From positions 310,001 to 374,000 of the forward strand of contig NZ_LT629741.1 in assembly GCF_900105135.1 (NCBI RefSeq): 64,000 bases of DNA. Direction: 5' to 3'. The translations under genes and the position numbers were made by a program. The first letter of the stretch is position 1. Every line of letters begins with the position of its first letter. This DNA is from Gramella sp. MAR_2010_147. Lineage in GTDB: Bacteria > Bacteroidota > Bacteroidia > Flavobacteriales > Flavobacteriaceae. Of this stretch, positions 35,472 through 43,869 are shown in pieces. The notes under the pieces were generated by a model. The model did not search any database. It saw only the letters and a program-made list of their open reading frames with translations, and was not told where the DNA came from.

Positions 35472-36332
35472 ATGAAAGGTATCATTTTAGCAGGAGGAAG
35501 TGGGACACGATTATATCCTATAACTATTGCAGTTAGTAAGCAATTATTACCTGTTTATGATAAGCCTATGATATATTATCCTATCTCTGTATTAATGCTT
35601 GCGGGAATAAGGGAAATATTATTTATTACAACTCCTCATGATCAGAAAGCCTTTAAAAAACTTTTAGGAGATGGCTCTCACTTGGGGTGCTCTTTTGAGT
35701 ATGAAGTACAGGAAGAGCCTAAGGGTTTAGCGGAAGCCTTTTTAATAGGAGAAAAATTTATAGCCTCAGAAAAAGTGGCCCTTGCGCTTGGAGATAATAT
35801 TTTTCATGGTAATGGTTTGGGCGCGCTTTTAAGGAGTAAGATCAATATAGAAGGCGCTTCAATCTTCGCTTATCCGGTTAAAGATCCCCAGCGCTATGGT
35901 GTAGTTGAGTTTGATATGAATAATAAGGCGATAAGCATAGAAGAAAAACCAACAAAACCAAAGTCAAAATATGCTGTGCCGGGACTTTATTTCTATGATA
36001 ATAAAGTGGTTGATTATGCCAAAGAAGTAAAACCATCAGCAAGAGGAGAAAAAGAAATCTCTACAATTAATCAAATGTATCTCCAAGAAGGGCAGCTGGA
36101 GGTAGGTGTAATGACTCGTGGGATGAGCTGGTTCGATACTGGTACAGTAGAGTCCTTAGATGATGCAACAGAGTTCATTCGTGTATTACAGAATCGACAA
36201 AGCGAGATGATTGGATGTCTGGAAGAAGTCGCATATTTACATGATTTTATTGATAGAAATAAAGTTGAATTGGCTGTTCAAAAATATGGAAAAAGTAAGT
36301 ATGGAGTCTATCTTCAATCTTTATTAGCATAA
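35472..36332 (+). CDS. rfbA: Glucose-1-phosphate thymidylyltransferase
   Basis: This 286-residue enzyme makes dTDP-glucose from glucose-1-phosphate and dTTP. The nucleotide loop GGSGTRLYPIT, followed by SKQLLPVYDKPMIYYP, is diagnostic. GDNIFHG and the metal and sugar site residues in YPVKDPQRYGVVEFD are intact, as is the C-terminal SWFDTGTVESLDDAT. It supplies rfbB, the gene directly before it. Confidence 0.96.
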   Translation: MKGIILAGGSGTRLYPITIAVSKQLLPVYDKPMIYYPISVLMLAGIREILFITTPHDQKAFKKLLGDGSHLGCSFEYEVQEEPKGLAEAFLIGEKFIASEKVALALGDNIFHGNGLGALLRSKINIEGASIFAYPVKDPQRYGVVEFDMNNKAISIEEKPTKPKSKYAVPGLYFYDNKVVDYAKEVKPSARGEKEISTINQMYLQEGQLEVGVMTRGMSWFDTGTVESLDDATEFIRVLQNRQSEMIGCLEEVAYLHDFIDRNKVELAVQKYGKSKYGVYLQSLLA

Positions 36333-36333
36333 T

Positions 36334-36735
36334 ATGAACGTTAAAATAATCGACCTTCCAAAACACGAAGATCCTAGGGGTAATCTATCTTTTATAGAAG
36401 AAGAGAATCACATACCTTTTAAAATTGAGAGAATATATTGGATATATGATGTGCCGGGTGGACAGATAAGAGGAGGCCATGCTTTTAAAGAACAAAATGA
36501 ATTTATAGTTGCTCTATCAGGAAGTTTTGATGTAATCGTTGATGATGGTAAAGAGAAAAGAACATACTCGCTAAATAGATCCTATTACGGACTATATATA
36601 CCAAACGGATTGTGGCGTAGTATGGAAAATTTCTCTACTAATTCAGTAGCTTTAGTTTTAAGCTCTACAGACTATAATGAATCAGATTATATCAGGAATT
36701 ACGAAGATTTTTTAATAAGCAAGGATGAGAGATGA
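36334..36735 (+). CDS. FdtA/QdtA-like sugar 3,4-ketoisomerase, paralogue with altered active site
   Basis: This 133-residue cupin belongs to the WxcM/FdtA family, which moves the keto group of dTDP-4-keto-6-deoxyglucose to C3. It has the conserved HEDPRGNLSFIEE start, YDVPGGQIRGG and GSFDVIVDDG. In the family the active site is R-G-x-H-A-H; here it reads RGGHAFKEQNE, so the second His is a Phe. It may therefore be inactive or act on another substrate or stereochemistry. It begins one base after rfbA and overlaps its paralogue by 11 bases. Confidence 0.85.
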   Translation: MNVKIIDLPKHEDPRGNLSFIEEENHIPFKIERIYWIYDVPGGQIRGGHAFKEQNEFIVALSGSFDVIVDDGKEKRTYSLNRSYYGLYIPNGLWRSMENFSTNSVALVLSSTDYNESDYIRNYEDFLISKDER

Positions 36736-37135
36736 AACGGTATATAATTGTTCTATAATAGAATTGTCCCAAATTAGTAACAGGGCGGGCAATATAACAC
36801 CTGTCACTAATTTTGAAAATTTACCTTTTAGTATTTCAAGAGTTTTTTATTTGTATGATATCCCTGGGGGTGAAGATCGCGGTGCGCATGCCCACTTGGA
36901 GTGCCATCAATTCTTGATAGCCGTGGGTGGTAGTTTTGATGTTGAACTAGACGATGGCAGGAATAAGAAAAACGTTTCTTTAAACCGCCCAAATTTTGGG
37001 TTGCATATCCCTCCCGGTATATGGGCAGCGGAGAAAAATTTTTCTTCAGGTGCAGTATGTTTAGTTCTAGCATCTCATAAGTATGAAGAGAATGATTATA
37101 TAAGGGACTATAATGAATTTAAAAAGATTAAATGA
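36725..37135 (+). CDS. FdtA/QdtA-like dTDP-4-keto-6-deoxyglucose 3,4-ketoisomerase
   Basis: This 136-residue cupin is the second of two tandem family members and keeps the full active-site motif RGAHAHLECHQ. The rest (YDIPGGEDRGAH, GSFDVELDDG, PNFGLHIPPGIW) is standard. It is therefore the better candidate for the active ketoisomerase leading to dTDP-3-keto-6-deoxy-hexose. Whether the gluco (Qui3N) or galacto (Fuc3N) product is made cannot be told by eye. It overlaps the next gene by an ATGA. Confidence 0.88.
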   Translation: MRDETVYNCSIIELSQISNRAGNITPVTNFENLPFSISRVFYLYDIPGGEDRGAHAHLECHQFLIAVGGSFDVELDDGRNKKNVSLNRPNFGLHIPPGIWAAEKNFSSGAVCLVLASHKYEENDYIRDYNEFKKIK

Positions 37136-37671
37136 TCCATCCTAGCTCAGAGGTATATTCGGATAATATTGGTGAGAATACCGATATATGGCAGTTTTGC
37201 GTAGTGTTGCAACAAGCTGTAATTGGTAAGAACTGTAATGTAAATTTTAATGTCTTTATTGAGAATGATGTTGTCATAGGTAATAATGTAACCATAAAGC
37301 CCGGTGTTCAACTGTGGGATGGATTAAGAATAAGTGATAATGTTTTTATAGGTCCCAATGTAACTTTTACCAATGACCTAATACCCCGATCAAAACAATA
37401 TCCTGAAAAATTTGCTCAAACTTTTATTAATGAAGGAGCTTCAGTTGGGGCAAACTCTACCATTATTGCAGGTAATACGATCGGAAAATTTGCATTTATA
37501 GGGGCCGGAAGTGTGATAACGAAATCTTTGCCGGATTTTTCATTATGGTATGGAAATCCTGCAAAACATAAAGGATATATAACAAGAGGAGGAGTAATTC
37601 TCGATCTTTCACTAACTGATGAAAGTGGAAATAAATTCACCTTGCAAAATGGAGAACCCGTATTAGTATGA
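37132..37671 (+). CDS. dTDP-3-amino-3,6-dideoxyhexose N-acetyltransferase (FdtC/QdtC-like)
   Basis: This 179-residue left-handed beta-helix acyltransferase has hexapeptide repeats such as IGKNCNVNFNVFIENDVVIG and VGANSTIIAGNTIGKFAFIG. Like FdtC/QdtC it should acetylate the 3-amino group formed by the aminotransferase encoded next. The end (YGNPAKHKGYITRGG) matches the family. Its stop overlaps the next start in an ATGA (37668-37671), which also fixes the true start of the frameshifted aminotransferase gene. Confidence 0.87.
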   Translation: MIHPSSEVYSDNIGENTDIWQFCVVLQQAVIGKNCNVNFNVFIENDVVIGNNVTIKPGVQLWDGLRISDNVFIGPNVTFTNDLIPRSKQYPEKFAQTFINEGASVGANSTIIAGNTIGKFAFIGAGSVITKSLPDFSLWYGNPAKHKGYITRGGVILDLSLTDESGNKFTLQNGEPVLV

Positions 37672-38797
37672 TAAAATTTCTTGACTTAAAAGCTATAAAC
37701 GATCAATATTCTTCGGAAATTAAAGATGCAGCTTCATCTGTTATAGATTCAGGCTGGTATTTACAGGGGAGAATGTAGATAAATTTGAATCCCACTTAAA
37801 GGACTATATAGGGGTATCCAATGCGATTGGAGTAGGGAATGGCCTGGATGCGTTAAGGTTAATTTTTAAGGCTTATTTAGAACTCGGAGTAATGCATGAG
37901 GGAGATGAAGTAATAGTGCCTGCAAACACGTATATAGCTTCTGTTCTTGCTATTACCGATAATCATTTAAAACCGATTTTGGTGGAGCCAGATATAAATA
38001 CTTATAATCTCGATATTACTAAAATTGAAAAAAGTATAACAGAAAAGACCAAAGCCATTATGGTGGTTCATCTTTACGGGCAGGTATGCTGGAATCGAGG
38101 ACTTGAAAGGTTGGCTCAAGAATATAATTTAAAAATAATTGAAGACAATGCTCAGGCAATTGGAGGTGAATTTAAATATAAGGATGGGCAAATAAAAAGA
38201 ACAGGGTCTTTGGGAGATGCAGCTGGATTTAGCTTCTACCCTGGGAAAAATTTAGGCGCATTAGGAGATGCTGGGGCCGTAACCACAAACGATGATGATT
38301 TATCTCAGGTGATTAGAGCCTTAGGAAACTATGGGAGTAAACAAAAATATATCAATGAATTTCAGGGTCTAAACAGTAGGTTAGACGAAATTCAAGCAGC
38401 TTTCCTTAATGTGAAGTTGAAATATTTAGATAAGGAAACCCAGCGAAGGAGAGAGGTTGCGGCTTTTTATTTAGAAAACATTAAAAATCCTGAAATAATA
38501 TTACCGGAAGTAAATGGTAAGGTAGAGAAATGCAATACTCATGTATGGCATCTTTTTGTGATTAGAACGAAATATAGAGAAGAATTTAAAACATATTTGG
38601 CCAAATGCGGAGTGCAGTCTTTAATCCATTATCCAATTCCACCGCATAAACAAAAAGCTTACTGCCAGTGGAACAATTTAAATTTTCCTATTACTGAGAA
38701 AATTCATAATGAAGTTCTTAGTTTGCCTATTGGACCCAATATGATAGCTGACGAGGTTAATTCGATAATACATATAATTAATGAATTTTCAGTTTAA
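37668..38797 (+). pseudogene. FdtB/QdtB-like PLP aminotransferase, frameshifted
   Basis: The DegT/DnrJ-type aminotransferase should make the 3-amino sugar from the FdtA product. Translation from the ATG at 37668 gives MIKFLDLKAINDQY and runs to SGWYLQG, then meets a TAG at 37776. The following frame continues the family sequence without a gap ([10 protein letters not shown], then [13 protein letters not shown]). One G is missing from the G run at 37766-37769; adding it back gives an intact protein of 376 residues. The rest is sound, including the PLP-lysine region [13 protein letters not shown]. It could be a real recent mutation, a sequencing error or slippage-corrected expression. Translation from the ATG at 37892 would lack about 75 residues. 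Confidence 0.88.
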
Positions 38798-39182
38798 TCG
38801 AAAACTAGTTTCAATTTTTGCCGGTTTTTCAGGAGTAGGTGTTATCACTACTCTAATTTCAATCGGGGCAATTTATTTATTTATTGAAGTTTTTCAAACC
38901 CCACTTATTCTAACTTATTCAATAATTTATTTTTCAACCATCCTCTTGTCATATTTTATGAACTCACTCTTCGTTTTCAAGTCACCACTCGAACTGAAAA
39001 AGGGTTTGATGTATTTCCTTATTTATCTCAGTGGAATGTTAATTGGTGTTTTAATGTTAGGCTTGTTGAAGAATATTTTGACATTTGAACACTTTATTTT
39101 AGCTTACATTGTTCTTCCCTTGACTATGTTGTGGAACTTCATTTTATCATTTTACCTATTTAAATCTAAACATATATGTTAA
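38781..39182 (+). CDS. GtrA-family membrane protein
   Basis: This 133-residue protein has four hydrophobic helices, with the pattern of GtrA/DPMS ([20 protein letters not shown] and a conserved Ser-Tyr-x-x-Asn segment reading [12 protein letters not shown]). GtrA proteins are thought to flip polyprenyl-phosphate-linked sugars across the inner membrane. The gene overlaps the broken aminotransferase gene by 17 bases and the next glycosyltransferase gene by 7 bases. The two downstream genes fit the GtrB and GtrC positions of an O-antigen modification cassette. Confidence 0.85.
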   Translation: MNFQFNRKLVSIFAGFSGVGVITTLISIGAIYLFIEVFQTPLILTYSIIYFSTILLSYFMNSLFVFKSPLELKKGLMYFLIYLSGMLIGVLMLGLLKNILTFEHFILAYIVLPLTMLWNFILSFYLFKSKHIC

Positions 39183-40105
39183 GTTTAATCTTACTTTCCT
39201 ATTATAGTGGAGAACGAATTAACAATGTCTATGATAAAATTTGCTTATTGTTAAGCAAATATGAAATTCCCTTTGAGTTTATTGTTATTGATGACGGTTC
39301 AACTGATGATTCATTTAAAATAGCTAAGAAACTTGAATCTTCTAATAATAATGTTAGAGCATACCAATTGAGTAAAAATTATTCTTCACATTATGCAATC
39401 TTTGCCGGTTTAAGCGTATGTGAGGGTAAATGCGTAACAATACTACCAGATGATGAGCAACAACCTTATTCATCTATAGTTGATATGTATAGGATTTGGG
39501 AGCAAGGGGAAAAAGTTATTATACCATATAGGGAAAAGAGAAATGATGGATACTTAAATAATTTATTATCTCATTCTTATTATAAAATTATTAATTATCT
39601 GTCTGAGGTTACTTTTCCTAAGGGTGGGGCAGATTCTTTTTTTATTGATAGAGAACTTATTGATTTGATTAACCATAGAATTCATCCAATCAATACATCT
39701 AGTATTATTGAAGTTCTACGCCTCGGCTTCTCACCTGTATATTATCCATATGAAAGGGTGAAGGGGATAAATAATAAAAGCAGATGGACGCTAAAAAAGA
39801 AAATTAGATTATTTAAGGATACCTTTTTTTCTTCTTCCACATGGCCCATAAAAATTATTACCAATTTGGGGTTGTTTTTCTCTCTTATTGCCTTCCTGAT
39901 AATTGTGTTTTATGTTTACATTAAAATTTTTGGTAATCTGAATTTTTGGGGTGAAATTCTGCCTGGTTGGACATCCACAATTATAATCGTTTCATTCTTT
40001 AGTGGTTTGATATTATTTTCTCTTGGTATTATTGCGGAGTATATCTGGCGTATCTATGAAGAGGTTAAGGCTCGGCCTGGTTATATTGTGAAGAAAAATA
40101 ATTGA
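39176..40105 (+). CDS. GtrB-like family 2 glycosyltransferase with C-terminal membrane helices
   Basis: This 309-residue protein has an N-terminal GT2 domain: FIVIDDGSTDDS for nucleotide binding and ILPDDEQQP as the DxD region. Two membrane helices near the C-terminus (IKIITNLGLFFSLIAFLIIV and FFSGLILFSLGIIAEYI) end in RIYEEVKARPGYIV, typical of GtrB/DPM1-like proteins. It probably transfers a sugar to undecaprenyl phosphate, for flipping by the preceding GtrA protein. Its 5' end overlaps gtrA by 7 bases. Confidence 0.9.
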   Translation: MLSLILLSYYSGERINNVYDKICLLLSKYEIPFEFIVIDDGSTDDSFKIAKKLESSNNNVRAYQLSKNYSSHYAIFAGLSVCEGKCVTILPDDEQQPYSSIVDMYRIWEQGEKVIIPYREKRNDGYLNNLLSHSYYKIINYLSEVTFPKGGADSFFIDRELIDLINHRIHPINTSSIIEVLRLGFSPVYYPYERVKGINNKSRWTLKKKIRLFKDTFFSSSTWPIKIITNLGLFFSLIAFLIIVFYVYIKIFGNLNFWGEILPGWTSTIIIVSFFSGLILFSLGIIAEYIWRIYEEVKARPGYIVKKNN

Positions 40106-40130
40106 TTTATTGTTATTCAAAGAATAAAAA

Positions 40131-41342
40131 ATGAGATTATTGAAAATTTCTAACGGATTATGGGGATGTGTACTCTCTTTGTTGGCTGCTTTAAGCCTTA
40201 TCTATGCCTATATAAGTTTTGATGCTCCATATTACCTGGCCATCGCAAGAGATATTTCAAATGGCTTAGTTCCCTATAAAGATATCAGTAGTCTTTATGC
40301 TCCTTTGATGATGTATCTTAATTCTCTAATATTTTTATTCTTTGAAGACCCCGATTATAACTACTTCTTATTTTTCCAATATGCGATTATCTTTTCTTCT
40401 GCGGGTCTATTATACCTTTTAGCTAGAAAATTAAATTTGAACAAGCAGAAATCATTATTCTTAAGCTTATTCTTAATATTAGCTATATTGAGTTCCGATG
40501 GAATTAATATAAATCTTGAGGTTTATTTGATATTATGCGTTTTCTGTTCCTTTTGGTTTTTAATAAATAAACATTTTTTTTTAGCTGGAGCATTTCTATC
40601 TTTGAGCGTTCTTGTGAAACAATATGGGGTCTTTAATTTTATTCCTTTTTTCCTGTTAATATTTTATTATCATAATTTTAATAAAAAAAATCTAATAAAA
40701 TTCTTAATAGGGGCTTCTATCCCTGTAATTCTTTTTTTGATATATTATGTTTTTATAAATAATGTTTCTTTTTTAGAATTATTAGATCAACTCAGCGGAA
40801 GGGGATATGGTCAGAAAAATGTTTCCAGATCCCGATCACTTTTCACCTGGCTAGTAGGATCTAAAGTTTTTCTGTTATTGCTTCTTCCTTTACTATTTCT
40901 TAAGATAAAACCTTTTAAGGATAAAATCTCTGGTATTTTAATTTTAGGAATAATTGTAAACTTAGTTCCTGTTCTCATTCAGGTTTTTCCTCATTATTTT
41001 ATTATAACCTTTCCCTATATTTTTATGTTATTTGTTAGAAATGAGAGGAATATCAATAAAAAGTTCATCTACATTTCAAACATTTCATTGATGGTAATTT
41101 GCCTTTTATTATTTCTGAGAATTTTCAGATATAAAGATGTTTATGGGGAGCAGTTAAATAATGCAGAGAAATATAAAAATGAATATCCCGAAGGGTCTAT
41201 AGTGTTTTTGGCTGGACCTATAAGATATTTGTACATCTTGAACGATTATCAGAATCCTGTCTTGGAGCAGGTTGGATATGATTATTCTTTTCAGCCAGAT
41301 GATGAATTCAGGGAAAATTATGAAGTGATTGCTCTAGAATAA
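40131..41342 (+). CDS. Polytopic GT-C glycosyltransferase (GtrC/ArnT-like position)
   Basis: This 403-residue integral membrane protein has about ten hydrophobic helices. The first loop has the acidic pattern of GT39/GT83 enzymes (ISFDAPYYLAIARDISNG, then VPYKDISSLYAPLMMYLN). Such enzymes use polyprenyl-phosphate sugars in the periplasm. After a GtrA flippase and a GtrB-like synthase it fits the third, linkage-specific gene of a gtr cassette. Base composition is very A/T-rich. It is followed by a gap with an inverted repeat. Confidence 0.8.
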   Translation: MRLLKISNGLWGCVLSLLAALSLIYAYISFDAPYYLAIARDISNGLVPYKDISSLYAPLMMYLNSLIFLFFEDPDYNYFLFFQYAIIFSSAGLLYLLARKLNLNKQKSLFLSLFLILAILSSDGININLEVYLILCVFCSFWFLINKHFFLAGAFLSLSVLVKQYGVFNFIPFFLLIFYYHNFNKKNLIKFLIGASIPVILFLIYYVFINNVSFLELLDQLSGRGYGQKNVSRSRSLFTWLVGSKVFLLLLLPLLFLKIKPFKDKISGILILGIIVNLVPVLIQVFPHYFIITFPYIFMLFVRNERNINKKFIYISNISLMVICLLLFLRIFRYKDVYGEQLNNAEKYKNEYPEGSIVFLAGPIRYLYILNDYQNPVLEQVGYDYSFQPDDEFRENYEVIALE

Positions 41343-41652
41343 AGGGCCGTTAATCAATGTATAATTAAAATATTTGTAAATGTTGAATCCAAAACAGGAT
41401 TTTAGTTCACCATAGGTTTAAGATTACTTTAGGAATTAAGCTTGATAGAATAATTAACTTCGCAAAAATTAAAATTCCATTTTCAATAGCTTCGACTTTG
41501 ATTATTAGAATAGTAAATTTTATGTGCAAAAAATTCAATTATTGGTTCTTAATAAAATCCAATTTAAGAATAAATAAAAAATTTAAACTAGCCTTTAAGG
41601 AGAATGATTTATATAAACTAGTTTAAAAAAAATTAAAGATAATAACTTAGGA
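41343..41652 (+). other. 310-base A/T-rich gap with an inverted repeat
   Basis: No gene is visible. TTTAAACTAG (41582-41591) and CTAGTTTAAA (41618-41627) form a perfect 10-base inverted repeat with a 26-base loop, followed by an A-rich run, 26 bases before pseB. The gap separates the gtr-like cassette from the nonulosonic acid genes. It could hold a promoter or a recombination scar, but I found no TAnnTTTG box close to pseB. Confidence 0.4.
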
Positions 41653-42663
41653 ATGTTAAAAGATAAATCAATATTAATTACAGGAGGTACCGGTTCACTC
41701 GGCAAAGCTTTAACTGGACATATCCTCAAAGAATTCCCTTATATTAAACGTCTGGTAATTTTTTCCCGGGATGAACAGAAACAATTTGAAATGGCTCAGG
41801 AATATCCAGCAAAGGACTTTCCTCAAATTCGATTTTTTATTGGAGATGTAAGGGATGAAGCGAGAGTAAAAAGAGCATTAAAGGGGATAGATTACGTTAT
41901 TCATGCAGCAGCGATGAAACATGTACCGATTGCGGAATATAATCCTATGGAGTGTGTGAAAACAAATATTATGGGAGCTGAGAATATTATTAATGGCAGT
42001 CTTGAAACAAGTGTTGAGCGTGTTGTAGCACTTTCTACCGATAAAGCTGCTGCTCCTATTAATTTATACGGAGCCACAAAATTGGCTTCAGATAAATTAT
42101 TTGTTGCTGCTAACAATATAACCGGCTGGAATCCAATTAAATTTTCTGTGGTGCGTTATGGCAATGTTATGGGGTCTAACGGCTCTGTTATTCCATTTTT
42201 TCTTAAAAAGAAAAAAGAAGGAGTGTTACCTATTACAGACCCAACAATGACCCGGTTTAATATTTCCCTTCAGGGTGGTGTAGATATGGTCATGCATGCT
42301 TTGGAACATGCATGGGGCGGTGAAATTTTTGTGCCTAAAATTCCTTCGTATAAAATTACTGATATTGCCGAAGCAATTGGTCCAAATTGTGAGAAGCCTG
42401 TAGTAGGAATTAGACCGGGTGAGAAAATTCACGAAGAAATGATCACAGATTCAGATTCTTATTACACCTATGATTTAGGAAAATACTATACAATTTTACC
42501 TGCTACTCACAAGTGGCACTTAGAAGATTTTGTTGATAAATTTAATGCAAAAAAAGTAGCTCCCGGGTTTCAATATAATTCAGGAGAAAATGAAGAGTGG
42601 GAAACAGTTGAAGATCTTAGAAATTTAATTAAGGAACACGTTGATCCAACCTTTGAAGTATAA
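41653..42663 (+). CDS. pseB: UDP-N-acetylglucosamine 4,6-dehydratase (inverting)
   Basis: PseB starts pseudaminic acid synthesis by converting UDP-GlcNAc to the 4-keto-6-deoxy-L-arabino sugar, inverting C5. The 336-residue SDR has GGTGSLGKALT, the family motifs FSRDEQKQFEM and HAAAMKHVPIAEYNP, the STDKAA segment in place of STDE, and the catalytic YGATKLASDK. The C-terminal part (GIRPGEKIHEEMI) is typical of PseB/CapD-like enzymes. It is the first gene of the nonulosonic acid module and lies 3 bases before pseC. Confidence 0.95.
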   Translation: MLKDKSILITGGTGSLGKALTGHILKEFPYIKRLVIFSRDEQKQFEMAQEYPAKDFPQIRFFIGDVRDEARVKRALKGIDYVIHAAAMKHVPIAEYNPMECVKTNIMGAENIINGSLETSVERVVALSTDKAAAPINLYGATKLASDKLFVAANNITGWNPIKFSVVRYGNVMGSNGSVIPFFLKKKKEGVLPITDPTMTRFNISLQGGVDMVMHALEHAWGGEIFVPKIPSYKITDIAEAIGPNCEKPVVGIRPGEKIHEEMITDSDSYYTYDLGKYYTILPATHKWHLEDFVDKFNAKKVAPGFQYNSGENEEWETVEDLRNLIKEHVDPTFEV

Positions 42664-42666
42664 TTT

Positions 42667-43869
42667 ATGAATAACCCAATTCCATACGGTCGACAAAATA
42701 TCACAGAAGAAGATATTGAAGCGGTGGTGTCCACTTTAAAGTCAGATTACCTTACACAGGGTCCTAGGATTGCTGAGTTTGAAGAAGCTTTCGCGAATTA
42801 TGTGGATTCTAAATTCGCTGTTGCGGTTTCAAATGGTACGGCTGCACTCCATCTTTGTGCTCTCGCATTAAATGTTAAAAAAGGAGATAAGGTTATAACT
42901 ACGCCAATTACTTTTGCTGCCTCTGCTAATTGTGTAAGATATTGTGGAGGTGAAGTCGTATTTGTAGATATAGACCCGGAAACTTATCTTCTCGATATTG
43001 ATAATGTTCGCAAACTTTTGGAAGCTGAACCTAAAGGGACTTATAAGGGAATTATTCCTGTTGACTTTGCCGGAAGAGCAGTAGATCTGGAGGCATTTAG
43101 AAAAGTTGCTGAAGAGTATGATCTATGGATAATAGAGGATTCATGCCATGCTCCTGGAGGATTTTTTGAAACTAATGGTGAAAAAGAATTCTGTGGAAAT
43201 GGAAAGTATGCAGATTTAGCTATTTTTTCTTTCCATCCTGTTAAGCATATTGCGAGTGGAGAAGGAGGTATGATTACTACCAATGATGAGAAGTTATACA
43301 ATAAACTTTTACAACTAAGAACGCATGGAATAACAAAGGATCAGGATAGTTTTGAGAATTCTCTATCATTTGCTCGAGGGGATGATTCACCAAATAATTC
43401 CCCTGAATTTCCTGGCTGGTATATGGAAATGCAGGATTTAGGTTTCAATTATCGAATTACAGATTTTCAAGCAGCCTTAGGTTCAAACCAGTTAAAGCGT
43501 GCAGATAAAGGTTTGACGAACAGAAGAGAAATTGCGAAAAAATATTTTGAAGCTTTTAAAGATGCATCATTTGTGAGGTCTCAATCTGGCATCGTTGAGG
43601 GGCATGCGTATCATTTATATATCCTTGAAGTTAATAATAGATTAGAACTTTATAATTATTTAAGGGAGTACAAAATTTTCGCTCAAATACATTATATACC
43701 TTGTCACTTAATGCCTTATTATAGAGGATTAGGTTGGGAGGAAGGGGATTTGCCAAATGCGGAAAACTATTATAAGGGGTGTATAAGCCTGCCCATGTTT
43801 CCTACTTTAACTGAAACCGAACAAGATTTTGTGATTGAAAAAATAGAATCTTTTTATGTTGGAAAGTAA
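42667..43869 (+). CDS. pseC: UDP-4-amino-4,6-dideoxy-N-acetyl-beta-L-altrosamine transaminase
   Basis: PseC adds the 4-amino group to the PseB product, using PLP and glutamate. The 400-residue DegT-family enzyme starts IPYGRQNITEEDIEAV, has SNGTAALHLC and TPITFAASANC, the Asp segment WIIEDSCHAPGG, and the PLP lysine in SFHPVKHIASGEGG. The C-terminal IHYIPCHLMPYY is usual for PseC. It overlaps the following aldo-keto reductase gene by 14 bases. Confidence 0.95.
   Translation: MNNPIPYGRQNITEEDIEAVVSTLKSDYLTQGPRIAEFEEAFANYVDSKFAVAVSNGTAALHLCALALNVKKGDKVITTPITFAASANCVRYCGGEVVFVDIDPETYLLDIDNVRKLLEAEPKGTYKGIIPVDFAGRAVDLEAFRKVAEEYDLWIIEDSCHAPGGFFETNGEKEFCGNGKYADLAIFSFHPVKHIASGEGGMITTNDEKLYNKLLQLRTHGITKDQDSFENSLSFARGDDSPNNSPEFPGWYMEMQDLGFNYRITDFQAALGSNQLKRADKGLTNRREIAKKYFEAFKDASFVRSQSGIVEGHAYHLYILEVNNRLELYNYLREYKIFAQIHYIPCHLMPYYRGLGWEEGDLPNAENYYKGCISLPMFPTLTETEQDFVIEKIESFYVGK

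Noticed and set aside
34421..36332. dTDP-L-rhamnose pathway
   Set aside because: rfbB and rfbA are present but rfbC and rfbD are not. The following FdtA-, FdtC- and FdtB-like genes show that the branch leads to a 3-acylamino-3,6-dideoxyhexose.
37892..38797. Short aminotransferase gene starting at the ATG at 37892
   Set aside because: The 5' part of the same protein is encoded upstream in another frame from an ATGA-coupled start at 37668. The shorter reading would lack about 75 N-terminal residues, so a frameshift is the better explanation.
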